DNA of 64,000 nt from Albifimbria verrucaria (lineage: Eukaryota > Ascomycota > Sordariomycetes > Hypocreales > Stachybotryaceae). Location of the stretch: positions 86,012-150,011 of the forward strand of contig JAHREC010000020.1 of NCBI GenBank assembly GCA_020081605.1. Direction: 5' to 3'. How positions within the stretch are numbered: position 1 is the first letter of the stretch; each line of letters opens with the position of its first letter. Shown in pieces: positions 35,929 to 46,584 of the stretch. The position numbers and the translations under genes are program-made. The notes below the pieces were generated by a model. That model was not told where the DNA came from. It was given only the letters and a program-made list of their open reading frames with translations, and ran no database searches.

Positions 35929-37191
35929 ATGCCTAGAAATTACAGATTGAATCGTTATAAGATGCTCCTACAAATTCAGCAGATGGAGTCCTGCTCCAAG
36001 ACAGAAACCAGGTGCAGCGTGATCATGGAAAGCCAAGTTCAGACAGCAAAGACGACGTATTTAAACGAGGCCGAGCAAGGCATAGCAAAAGGTTGTGAAC
36101 TGTTAGATGAGCTTGCGTCTACAGCAAAACATGGATCGAGGCTTGAGCATGAGATTGTCAAATACAAGCAAGTATTCAACTATTGCGGCGTGGGGAACCC
36201 AGTAACACTTTCTCAATATATCCAAGCTACGTTTGATAAGAATGCTGGGGATACTTTTCTTATCGCGTCCACGGAGCAAGTGTGTGAGCTTCTCAAGGAG
36301 GATATTCCACAGTTGCCCATCTTTATCCCACGGGAGCTGAACCCTGATTCGAACAACCGGCTCGATCTTGAGACGTATCTGAAAGTGTTGAGTACTCGAC
36401 CGTTTCTTGATATGCATGATTTTGATGTGGACTACGCAAAATATTTAGGTGCTCCAAAGCGGATTCCCTCTGCTCGAGCACTAGCTCGGCTCAAACCTGA
36501 GTGCAAGAAAGGGCCAGTGAATCTCATAAGCCTTCCCGGCCACAAGCGCAATGCAGTTCCTGGCTGTTTAGCGCAGCATGAAGACTACCATTTCTTACAA
36601 TCCATCACTAATACTGGTGCTAAAGACGGATCGGAAGAATCACGAGATTTGGCCGACGGATCTCATTTTCAACTTCTCGCCAGCCGAGGTGCGTTTCATG
36701 AGCCTCACGTTGATCGACACGGTCTCCTCACGGTCATTTTCAATGACTATGGGGAGAAGCTTTGGCCCTTATGGTCAGGTCTCAACGAAGTCGAGGTATC
36801 TGATTTCATCATCCATAAACATTACAGATGTGGTGCGGCGATATACCTAAGACCAGGTGATTTACTCATTCAGCCTCCACTCACAGTTCATGCGCCGCTG
36901 TCCTTATCTCTTGTTTTGATGACAGGAACCATGCATCTCCACCCCCGAGCATTACTCACCAGTATCAGCCAAATGAAACTTGAGATAAAGCACCCTGAGG
37001 TAACAAACGAAGGCCTCTCCGAAGAGCTGACCCAAAAACTCCCATTAATATTATCGCTATGGGAGGCAGGAGCTGGACCATGGCATTGGGGAAGCCTAGA
37101 AGATTTACAAAACTGCATGAAGTTATTAGGTCGCAGGAGGCATAAAAACAGAAAGCGACGTATAACCCGTGCGGCTCGAGCCAAGTTGTAA
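35929..37191 (+). CDS. JmjC-like 2-oxoglutarate/Fe(II) oxygenase family protein
   Basis: An uninterrupted 420-aa frame runs from ATG 35929. The C-terminal half holds a cupin/JmjC-like core. The iron-binding HxD is at H260-x-D262 (AFHEPHVDRHG), and the distal His is H321 (TVHAPLSLSLVLMTG). Between them is the double-stranded-helix pattern LLTVIFNDYGEKLWPLW and AIYLRPGDLLIQPP. The N-terminal 180 residues are helical without a known domain, and the extreme C terminus is basic (GRRRHKNRKRRITRAARAKL), probably for nuclear import or nucleic-acid binding. JmjC enzymes hydroxylate or demethylate proteins. No PHD, chromodomain or zinc finger accompanies it, so its substrate cannot be guessed. No frame breaks were seen. 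Confidence 0.72.
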   Translation: MPRNYRLNRYKMLLQIQQMESCSKTETRCSVIMESQVQTAKTTYLNEAEQGIAKGCELLDELASTAKHGSRLEHEIVKYKQVFNYCGVGNPVTLSQYIQATFDKNAGDTFLIASTEQVCELLKEDIPQLPIFIPRELNPDSNNRLDLETYLKVLSTRPFLDMHDFDVDYAKYLGAPKRIPSARALARLKPECKKGPVNLISLPGHKRNAVPGCLAQHEDYHFLQSITNTGAKDGSEESRDLADGSHFQLLASRGAFHEPHVDRHGLLTVIFNDYGEKLWPLWSGLNEVEVSDFIIHKHYRCGAAIYLRPGDLLIQPPLTVHAPLSLSLVLMTGTMHLHPRALLTSISQMKLEIKHPEVTNEGLSEELTQKLPLILSLWEAGAGPWHWGSLEDLQNCMKLLGRRRHKNRKRRITRAARAKL

Positions 37192-37826
37192 GAAGCAATA
37201 AGCTGCACTCATCTAATCGACATTCTAAAGCGGGAATATTTATCTATTTGTTTTTTTTTTTTTTTTTCATCTTTTGTATCTACTGCATCTCTACTGTATA
37301 ATATATATTTCTATAAAATATTGATTAGAAGGTTTTCCTTGTTTTTGGAGCGTGTCGGTGACCGCAATGCTTTTCTACACCTTCAGGTAACTCCTTCTGC
37401 CCGTGATCTCGATCATAGCCACAATCAGATTGTGAGCAACGCCACAGGTAATCTTAGTGATGATGGTGGAAGTTGGGTTTTCTAGCTATTGGCCACAGAC
37501 CCCTTACCTCCTTCCAAAAGAGGATATAACATTGAAGTGCTCAGCAGCAGTCCCCACACCTTAGCTCTTCTCACCTCATCTCGCTTAAGCATGTGATGAC
37601 GAAATTGACCTATCCAAGCGAACTCATACGATTGCCCCTCTTCTTCGACCCGTATTGCACACCAGGACTCTTCGTGTTCTCTGCGTGGCTAATCATCGTC
37701 TCGCAGTGGCTGACTATCTGTGAGGATATCGAAGATTCCGAAATCTTCCATCCCCTCACCTGAGCCTTCCTCCAGCACTCATAGTAACATCGTGGCATGC
37801 GGTACGGCGTAGATAGGGCTTCATGC
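37192..37826. other. Intergenic with T-tract
   Basis: A run of about 17 T lies at 37251-37267, just after the JmjC-like gene. No gene was recognised between 37,270 and 37,826. Confidence 0.45.
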
Positions 37827-38369
37827 TTATCTGCTTCTACTCAGGAATCCACGACTTCGCAGAGCTCTCGATCGTGTTTCGTACGAATATTCAACATTAT
37901 CGCCTTCCGAGCTACTCTCATTCCACGATTCCTCCTCGCTTTCTTCATTCAACCTTTTGTCACTAGTGTCGCTATATAACTCATAGCAGACTTCGTCATC
38001 AATGTCGCTGCACAGATCAAAGGAGACTTCGTCATCGCTATTACTGTTCGATTCAAACAAGGCTTCGGCATCGTCTTCACTATTCCACTGGGAGAAGGTC
38101 TCCTCGGATTGGTAATTGGTTTCCCCACCAGTGCTTGTCTCTTCCATTCCACTTTCTGTGTTCTCGACGTACTCGGATCCTTGATCTACTTCTTCCCCTT
38201 CTTCACTCTCTTCATACCATTTCTCCGATGGTAGGACATTTGATGCAAATCCAAGGAGTTCTAAAAACTCCATCATTTCTATAGCTTCATACAAGAACAC
38301 TCGTAAATTACTAGAGGTGCATTTACGCCCTGTCTGCTTTTCGAAGCTCTGTTTTTGCATGGAATCCAT
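37827..38369 (-). CDS. Highly acidic hypothetical protein
   Basis: A 180-aa frame runs from ATG 38369. The first 50 residues look ordered (FLYEAIEMMEFLELLGF). The rest is dominated by Glu, Asp and Ser with short repeats (SDDEVSFDLCSDIDDEVCYE) and ends with a basic tail (RSRALRSRGFLSRSR). Probably intrinsically disordered. No family was recognised, and acidic low-complexity composition makes chance coding less likely but not excluded. Confidence 0.45.
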   Translation of the reverse strand: MDSMQKQSFEKQTGRKCTSSNLRVFLYEAIEMMEFLELLGFASNVLPSEKWYEESEEGEEVDQGSEYVENTESGMEETSTGGETNYQSEETFSQWNSEDDAEALFESNSNSDDEVSFDLCSDIDDEVCYELYSDTSDKRLNEESEEESWNESSSEGDNVEYSYETRSRALRSRGFLSRSR

Positions 38370-38876
38370 CGTAGTCGCGAAATAAAATGCCAGAGCTTCG
38401 CCACTGATGAACTATGGAGCAACCGCTTGTCATATAGTTAGTGAATCAGTAAACTCACATACATTATTTGTGATCATGCTAAACGAGGGTGAGCCAAAAG
38501 AAGCGTGGGGTGAATGCTAGTGTATTTCAGAGCATAGTACGTGTTAAATTAAGAGGGTTGTACAGTATTGTAAAAACCCTACTAGGGATCTGCCAAAAAC
38601 AACATAAAATAAATACCGGGTGCGGAATATTTAGCGGTGCTAGAAATTTGAATCTGATAAATGCTTAGGTAGTCAATCCTTTGTTCAAGATCCACATCAC
38701 ATAAACATTGTCGGCCATGCCGTGTAATAGGTTGAACATCCTGGATACCCTACACCTTGTCCCGCTCTAAAGATTCGAGAGCTTGATAAGGCAGTCTGCC
38801 GGAACACCACGCTCTGTCAAGGTCGTGTGGACTGAACGAAATGTGAAATTCCACATTAAGAGTATAATCGTTATCC
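38370..38876. other. Intergenic, nothing recognised
   Basis: Separates the acidic protein gene from the second P450 relic. Confidence 0.4.
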
Positions 38877-40526
38877 TTAGCTGCAATCCGCTAAGTTCCT
38901 CGCGAAGCACTGCCGTGACTCCTGGCTGAAAGCCGTGCTGGAAACTGCTTGAGCGTCAAAGATCGTTGTGTATGTGTCTGTAGCACCATCCCGCACATTT
39001 TTGAGCCAGCGCTCGGGTTTATAGAGCCCCTCATCATTCCCACACTCGGGGTCACCACTTTCTCTTTTCTGGCTCTGTTGTATGCAGCGTAATGTTTCTT
39101 CTATGACAGCGCAAAGGTAGGGGATGGACTTGTCATGGATCTCGGCTGCTGTTGGCCATCTAAGCTCCTTGGCTGCATTTGTAAAGGCGCTTTGCAGCTC
39201 CTGGCGTAGCTTGTCTTGCAACGACTCGTGTGTGGCCATGTACTTGACCCACCAGGAGAGAACGGTGGCGGTGGTACTGTGGCCGCTGAGGATGAAGCCA
39301 AGCTGAAATTGGTTGTCAGCATACAATCTGCGAAAGATGATTTCCAAGAAGAAAAAATATAAATAAATGAAAAATAAGAAAAAATAAGAATTTATTACAT
39401 ACTTTATCTCTTAATGCTCTTGAGTGCGGTTTGGGCCGCTGTCCCCTTTTTGAGTCATGTTTATCTCACGAATCAGCATATAATCGAGGATGCACTCTTC
39501 ACCGCCAGCTTCCTTTGTGGAGCCTTCCGCAGGATTATCGCTCGCTAACCTCCGCAACCCTTGATTAACTTGCCGCCGAAGAAGTGACCGCTTGTACAGC
39601 CAGCGACGGGTAGACTGGGGATCCAGAAAGTTTAGATAGTGAGAAAATATAGGTATGGAGCTCTCCTGCGCCCTGGGCAGGATTGACTCAGCATCCAGTA
39701 AGGCATCAGCTTCTGCATCTAGAGTTGGTCGGGGAAGGAGATAGCGTCTTTCGGGGAAAACGAGACAATCTCATCGAAGGGCTGGATATAGTCTATCTCC
39801 TGCTGCAAGATGCTCCTGCCCCCAAACCGAATGTGACGGCATAGATGGCATCGAGTGCAAACAGATTCAGGTCATAAGAGGTCACAAAAGGCCGGCCTCG
39901 GCCTTTCCGTATCCTGAGTAGCCAAAGGTCGACTAGTGATGAGGCTGTGCTATAAACATGCGGTGCAGATATCTAGCCAGGGCCATTAGAATTGTAGAGC
40001 CAAGCTTCGGGTCTACGGGAGAGTGCTTCACCTTGTGTAGGAACGATGTTGTCATCAGATCCCCTTCCCTGTGCCCGTTGTCAACAAATTCTGAATTTTG
40101 GAGTCCCCGTCGACACGAAGACCTGGTGCCACAATGCTCATCAGCTTGGTTTTCGTGGTACTTCGGCCAAACCCATCCTGTTTTCGGGGCGAATATCAGC
40201 AGCTTTTCGATGGTTGGCCAGGGTAATGTCCAATTTCTCTGTTCGGGATTGAGGAAAAGACCTCGAGATATCTTGGGAATGGAACCTTGCAGACTCTGCC
40301 ACGACCAAAGCTGAGGCCACACGGCTTTGCATAACCCCATCCAATGCTCTGATAACGGTCTCCTTGCTGCCTCTTTGGAAGGCTTATTACTTTTTCGATC
40401 CATGGTAAGGGAAAAGTCGACAAATTGATAAACCAACATAGGAGAAACAAAGGGTAAAACAGTATTGAGAGAGCGATTGGGGCTCTCCAACTGAAAGGAG
40501 CTATTATGGTCATCCTGTAAACACAA
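38877..40526 (-). pseudogene. Second cytochrome P450 pseudogene
   Basis: P450 pieces occur in the right order over about 1.65 kb but in different frames. There is a hydrophobic anchor near 40,500 (ALSILFYPLFLLCWFINL) and a mid-region DLWLLRIRKGRGRPFVTSYD with LNLFALDAIYAVTFGL near 39,850. VNQGLRRLASDNPAEG ... ILDYMLIREI lies near 39,470-39,560. The I-helix is FILSGHSTTATVLSWWVKY, followed by PYLCAVIEETLR (ExxR) and a haem-loop relic SRQCFARNLA where the conserved Gly is Ala. Large parts between the K-helix and the haem loop are missing. The several breaks, deletion and lost Gly point to a real pseudogene. Confidence 0.7.
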
Positions 40527-41265
40527 AGAGATAGTCAGGCCAATGATCAGAGCCTCTGTACAGAGTAGTATTGTGATGGCTCATGGATGTCAGCGTGGTG
40601 TTGTAACTTCCCTGTCACAACGCTTTATACCCTTTTCGGCGTCGCGAGGTACGGCGGAGATGGCGGTGTTCCAACATCAATGTTGTACCGACTTCTCCAC
40701 CTCTGTGTAGGATAGTATCCGGAATTTGCCATGGGGACGAGTTTTGAGACACTGTCGATATGTCGGGTGGGGTTCCGACACGGAGTTTTGTCCTAACTGT
40801 TGCATTTGGATCTGGTGCAGCAGAGGGTTCCATAGAGTAATCTGGTCGGAGGGCTTACGTACATAGATTGGTTGATGTGGAGATCAAATCACTATTCCAG
40901 CCACTATGTTTGATGGGATTCATTACTCCACTTCGGGTTCAATTGACATTTTTCGATAGTCGAGAGGATTGCCGAGGCATGAAAAGATTGTGCGATGTTT
41001 CCTCCGAAGGGGTAGGGTACAGTTATTGAAGATTTTACAATGAAGCATTAAGAGGTGAGAGACGAAGAAGATTTAATGCTACGCGCTTCTGGTTTTCGTT
41101 CACTTCTCCGTAATCGCTCAATCCCTTAATTTGTTACGTATGCTGCCATTTCGCGCTCTCAAGGAGATGTGATTTAATATGTACTACTTTAGATTAGACT
41201 AGATATCTATCGCTGTGCCATATTTTGCATACGAAATGTACATGACCCCTCTCATGGCGAAGCGA
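40527..41265. other. Intergenic, nothing recognised
   Basis: A 72-codon minus-strand frame (40833-40615) has no recognisable content. No other feature. Confidence 0.4.
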
Positions 41266-42470
41266 TTATAGCGTTCGCCTCCACGAACCTGTGAATAAAT
41301 GCATTACCAGTGCGGATTCAGGGATCGTCCCGTCGTTCGTGCTAAGAGAATGCACCTGGCCCATGCCGAATCCATCTACCGGAAGGACGAGGACATCATC
41401 CCATAAGACTGGCTGCTGCATGTGAGAAAGATCTCGTGTCGTCTTTAAAGATATATCGTGCTGTTGTAGATACTCGAAGACAACATCAGTCCATGCTGCT
41501 GGGCCTGTCGAGTTCAGGACTTCAAAGTTTGTCAGCTGCAGCTCTGCCACCTCCATACCATAAGAAGCAGAGAGTGCCTGCACAGACTGGAAGATTCTAT
41601 CGACCATACGTCGAAATATCGGATGCCCAGGAGCTGCTGCTATCGTCCATTGACAAAACTGCACCCAGTGAGGTATCTCCGGCCATCTTGTATCGTCCCC
41701 ACGCTGATCGTATTCAATACCAACCACCAGTCGAACTTTGTTCTGGATCTGAGGGTTTATCCACGTGGAAATAGGCTTCAACGCTATGGTGTCTAAATCA
41801 CTATAGACTCCTCCTTCAACACTCAGAAGGAGATATCGTAGCAAGTCTGATTTCATGCCAACATTTGGCAGGTTGCGGTACATCTCGATCAATTGTGGCT
41901 CGGCAGCGAAATGGTGTGCAAGGAACTGCTCACTGCCATTTTGGCCCATGAGATTGCTACGGCGTGTCCTGATGTCAGTTCAACAAGACTTCTGAATAAA
42001 AACATACAGTCTCTGCAGTACCACTGGTACGCAAGACGTCACCATAAGAAAAGGACAAAGAACTTTCGGTTGACATGGAAAAAGAGGAAGAGGCAAAACT
42101 GAACTGACTAGGCGTAACCCATGTTCATTGCGAGCCATGAAGGTATATATTGGAGGTATTCAGCGGCAGGCAAGGTGTCGGCATCGTCTGGGTGTAGGGG
42201 CAAGTGAATCTGCCATATTTTAGGCGGAATCAGACTATGTGTGACCTGGAAAACATTATCGTCGTTGACTTTTTGCAGAAATCCATGGTGTAGACCAAAA
42301 TCTGCTTCGTGCCCATAGGTTTGCGTGCACCTGAGTTGTGGGATATGGCTCAGTACGAAGATGCTGATAGCTGCAGATATTGCTCCAAGAGGCGAGAGTT
42401 GAACTCGTCTCGTAAGATGTTTTGGAAACACTGTTGGAAATTTCTGAAGTTTTTTGTTTGGCTGACGCAT
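41266..42470 (-). CDS. Och1-type glycosyltransferase (DXD), type II membrane protein
   Basis: From ATG 42470 the N terminus has a basic stretch and a single hydrophobic segment (LGAISAAISIFVLSH), as in Golgi type II enzymes. It continues with LIPPKIWQIHLP and PSWLAMNMGY. The main exon (41949-41266) carries NGSEQFLAHHFA, SDLLRYLLLSVEGGVYSDLDT with the DXD metal-binding motif (SDLD), and HWVQFCQWTIAAAPGHPIF. This is the pattern of initiating alpha-1,6-mannosyltransferases and relatives (glycosyltransferase family 32), which use GDP-mannose in the Golgi. The segment 41950-42107 should be an intron (CAG acceptor possible at about 41975), but no splice pair I tried restores the frame, so a base may be missing. 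It could act on a substrate other than N-glycans. Confidence 0.7.
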
Positions 42471-43170
42471 TTTTTAATACAGGATTATGGAACAAGTACG
42501 TGGACGAGTGTGTGCATAAAACTGAAAAAACTGCTCTGTGGCGCGGTTAAAGACGCGGTAGCCATCTCTAAATGAATCCTTGATGAGAGGATGCAAGCGG
42601 GTCCTTGTCCAATGGTCAAGGGATAATATAAGACAGTTACCGGGGCATTTTTGCTGTGAATTCGGAATATTGCGGCAAGAAATTCTACATAATCTTGATC
42701 GACTTACACATTCATGGTTTTAAGAAATCACCTAAGGTTAAACATATAGGGTAGCTTGAGAAACGACGGACAAAGAAGCTCGTACTTGCATTAGAACGAA
42801 AAGCGATGCTACAAACCATATCCCGCGCTTGTTCTCGGCACCACGCATGTCGCAGATTATCTCACGAACTTTTAATAAAAGTGCACACCCGTGACGCCCC
42901 ATTCCGACAAGGAAAGTAGCATACACGTTAACCTTTATCTCCCTCTGAAATCCAATTATTTCGATGGCTACATTTGCTCATGGAAAACCCCTAAATTAGA
43001 CACCAGCTCATGTTTCAAAATCGAAGTCTATATTGGACAACAGTCTTATACTGGCAACCCCATAGCTGTTGACAGTATTGCGACAGCTTTGGTGTATAAG
43101 ATATATGACCTGCTCGATGGCACATATTCCCAGCTTCTCCATATCACCTGGAGTCTTCGTAGCCATTATG
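42471..43170. other. Intergenic, nothing recognised
   Basis: Divergent upstream region between the glycosyltransferase and the membrane-protein gene. Short frames only. Confidence 0.4.
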
Positions 43171-44035
43171 GATCCGCATCTCGACTGGCGGACTAGGTTT
43201 TATCTATCCTGGGCCCCTGAGAGTAGGTTTCGTCGTTTAACCACAGACCCTCGTCCCTTAAGAACGTTCCGACATTTTGCACAAGTTGCCGCTCCGCTTT
43301 GTATCAGCTTAATTTTCTTCAGCCTTATCATATCGGCTGACCATGACATACCTAGGTTGGCCGAGCTCTATAGTGCGCAAATAAATACAATTATTTCAGC
43401 GGGGGCTAATGGGCAGTCAACTCGAGAACAGAAGCAATATATGTACATGAGGCGATCTGGTAATTGTATGTAACCTCGAGTGGTTCTTGGAGTATGGCTA
43501 CTAACTGCCTCTAGCTAACTCCAACATTGTTGGTTTAATCGATGATGTCGACACGTTTGCTGTAGGGGAGAAACTGAATACCATAGATATTCTAAATTTG
43601 ATGGGCTTTTGGTATACAATTGCAGCCATCTCTTGCATTGCATTAGCCATGACCGGAAGCTTTTTCAATTGCCGGTTCTACAATTTCCACGCCATCAACA
43701 TACTCCCATTGGGCCTCGCCATACTGTCGGGTATATCAGTGTCCGTTCTCCAAACTCTAGAATTTCTCCATGCCGAAGCACTAGATTACACGATCGGAAG
43801 GGTGAGAATTGTGGGGAGGGGGTAAATCATGCCTTGCCCTGACTTGGGTCTCGACAGGTTTGTTACCCATAGTATCGTGGTATTGGTATTCGCTGCGGCG
43901 AAGGTTGATTTGAGACTATTTTTCCAAATATACGATACAACGTACCGTAGCTTAACTATGTTCATCTTGTCTTTTAGATGCTTTAGAGTTTATCAGCGTA
44001 TTCGTGATATACTACAGGCTTCATACTTTGAATAA
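43171..44035 (+). CDS. Four-TM membrane protein, unknown family
   Basis: I start at ATG 43171 (MDPHLDWRTRF). Intron 43460-43514 (55 bp, GTAATT...CTAG with a perfect TACTAAC branch) joins in frame to ANSNIVGLIDDVDTF. Four hydrophobic segments follow the cytosolic-looking N terminus: VAAPLCISLIFFSLIIS, FWYTIAAISCIALAMTGSFF, INILPLGLAILSGISVSVLQ and VTHSIVVLVFAAAKVDL. The last lies in a third exon after a GTGAGA...CGACAG intron (about 43801-43858) that misses the frame by one base. No known transporter signature was recognised; the loop carries many charged residues. Confidence 0.5.
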
Positions 44036-44263
44036 GAGAGTGGATTCGCCTTGCACAGCTACATATTTCTTTCAAAGTGCGTACATATAATACTCTGTAT
44101 ATATATCTTGCCTATAAGTGCATAGAGGAAACTTTGAATATGCCTTTTGCGGCGGCTGCTACATTAAACTGAGCCGGGCGATCAATAGTCCTGAGCATAT
44201 CGCATTTCTTTTGTCAAATTTAATTGTTTTTTTCTTCAGAGCTACATATTGATAGAGAATAAT

Positions 44264-44677
44264 TTACTGTAAACTTTCCCTGGACTGGAGACCCATTCGT
44301 CTTCGATATGATCTCGTCACAGGCCTGCTTGTGGTAATCGCCCTCTTCGCATCGCCTTGGCCATGGCTCAATACCTCCTCAATATTCTTCATTCTATCTT
44401 CTAGGCCTTGTATCAAATTGATGATTTTGGTTGTTGTCTCAGCATCTCCCACAGAATGGCTAGCATTCATTATTGTCTTTATCTCATTTTCGATGTTATT
44501 TAGCTTCTGGGAAAGACCAGATCCAATGCTTGAAACCTGGTGCAAATCTTGACTCAATGTTGCACTAAACTTAGCCGCGATCATTGTGATTCCAGGGAGA
44601 ATTTCTGCTAAGATTTGTAGCAAGCATTGTCGAATATGTTTAAGAAGATCTGATGATGTGCTGTTTTGGCTGTCCAT
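44264..44677 (-). CDS. Small helical/coiled-coil protein
   Basis: A 137-aa frame runs from ATG 44677, predicted almost all helical (LLKHIRQCLLQILAEILPGI, LSQKLNNIENEIKTIMN, LIQGLEDRMKNIEEVL) with a basic end (RSYRRRMGLQSR). No family was recognised. The regular heptads make real coding plausible. Its size and lack of neighbours in the same orientation give no hint of function. Confidence 0.4.
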   Translation of the reverse strand: MDSQNSTSSDLLKHIRQCLLQILAEILPGITMIAAKFSATLSQDLHQVSSIGSGLSQKLNNIENEIKTIMNASHSVGDAETTTKIINLIQGLEDRMKNIEEVLSHGQGDAKRAITTSRPVTRSYRRRMGLQSRESLQ

Positions 44678-45768
44678 ATCAGGCAGTTGAGTCTACTGTT
44701 TTTCTATAACACCGCACTTAGATCCGAACCATAAGGTAGGTAGATCTATGCTGGCAGCAGGTAACCTTTAAAGAATTTCCCTCCTCAAAATTATGCTGAG
44801 AATAGGAGTTAGCATGAGGCTTAAGTATTGATAGGAGAGGATCTATTCATGAAGAATGTGTGACGTGCTGTTATTCATCTTATGGTAACTTTGGTTGTCT
44901 TTTTATTTAAAATTATCAGTTTGCCTCTGCCGTGCAGCCAAAATTGGATATGAGAAGCTTGACCTCCTATACACCATTAGCACCATGTTGAAGATATTGA
45001 TGATAAATGGTGATCCTTCTTTCAGCAGGATAAGTGATTTAAAAAATCTCATCGGTTCCTGGAGATCCTGGTTTTTACTACGTCTAGGAGTCCTCGTTTT
45101 TTCCCGTTATCTATATTTTATTATTTTCTAGATGCTCACTATTCGTGCTGTCTTCTGCCGGCACATTGGCTGCATATGTCACATAGAATGGCAAGACGGT
45201 CCGGGGACCATACTTGAGATCATGCAGAGTACCCGCTTTCGACGAAAGGGATGTCGGGGGTTTCAATTGATCCAAGTTATCTGGCAATGGGGCCACGGCT
45301 TTTGCTACAACCCACGCCATCCATTTCGTCGAAGGCGGTAGGTAAGGTGGGCTTCACAAGGCGAGCTGTCAGTTCGTCCATCGCTGCTTGTCTGACTAGT
45401 TAGTTGGTATTCATTTAACATTTTCATTGATCCCTGTCTTAATCCCACCTGGTTATGCAGGTGTGTAAATTACGTGTTCCTTGCCCCACCACCCGCCGCT
45501 GCATTTTCAGCTTTCATCGCCTTTCTGACCCGGGCTTCATCGTGCCATGTGACGTGATTACCTGCGGGTTTATTTCGTACCTCGTAGAACTGGGTACAGG
45601 GGCTGTAGTGGTAGAGGCTGCTACACCTCCCACATCTTCGTGGCGGGAGTGGTCTGTACCGAGTTCTGGCCATGGTACGATTGAGGGTAGCTCGTTTTGG
45701 TGGATGTTCCAGGCATGATGTCCGCAAATATCGTAACAATTGGATCCCTGAGCGGTAGGATTAGTCCA
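44678..45768. other. Intergenic, nothing recognised
   Basis: Short chance frames only. It runs up to a tetranucleotide microsatellite. Confidence 0.4.
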
Positions 45769-45893
<125 letters not shown>

Positions 45894-45895
45894 TA

Positions 45896-45923
45896 CCGTA
45901 ATTTAGTCAAAGGGTGTCGCGGG
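45896..45923 (+). repeat. Left terminal inverted repeat
   Basis: 28 bp, perfect inverse of 49034-49061, preceded by TA. Confidence 0.93.
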
Positions 45924-46584
45924 ATTTCAAAGTTAACAGTTCTTAGCGCAACCCGTACAAGTCACTGCGGCCAAGGCAACCGTACTCTGAAGTACCGTCC
46001 CCAAATAGTTTAGCGCGAGTGAAAGATCCAATTCTGGCCGTTATGAATTTCACACCTGGCTTGAGCATACGCCAGCTTCCGTCCATTTGATGATGTTTAA
46101 ATTCTCTGAATATCCTCATGCATTTCGCTCGCTGAGTGTTTACTTCCGTCACAGCGCTCTGTCTCAGATGGTCTTCCCTTCTGGGCAGCTGAGCTACTGA
46201 TAGTCCAATGGAAACTGAATCATGCAGCGCCAGCGCACTAGCCCCCATATTCGGCGGCCAATCCCGCATAATTTGGCGGCAAATAGAGTTACATCGGCAA
46301 GGGCCCCTGGTTTCTCTAGACCACCAACCAGCCTTTTTTTCGCCCACCATTAAAGCACTGCTCCTGCTCGAGAAAAAACATCAAGAAGATGCCGTGAGCT
46401 GTGCAAGCAGTGCAATAGCTATGGGCGCCTCATGGAAAGCCATAGAAACATTTGGAAACTAAGTAGAAAGAGGCCACGTGTCCACTTTTCGAATGAGCAG
46501 GCGGTCGGGGAGTCAACGGCCCCTCCCAAACTCGCTGCCCAGTCACCTCCTCCTTGCATATTTGCCATATGAGGGTGAGACATC
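45924..46584. other. Element interior upstream of the second gene
   Basis: About 660 bp inside the transposon with no convincing gene. It should include the promoter of the plus-strand gene. A sub-terminal GGCCAAGGCAAC (about 45970) resembles the inverted GGCCTTGGTACC near the right end. Confidence 0.45.

Noticed and set aside
42309..42575. Plus-strand frame opposite the glycosyltransferase N terminus
   Set aside because: No domain; the minus-strand reading has a membrane anchor and the family pattern.
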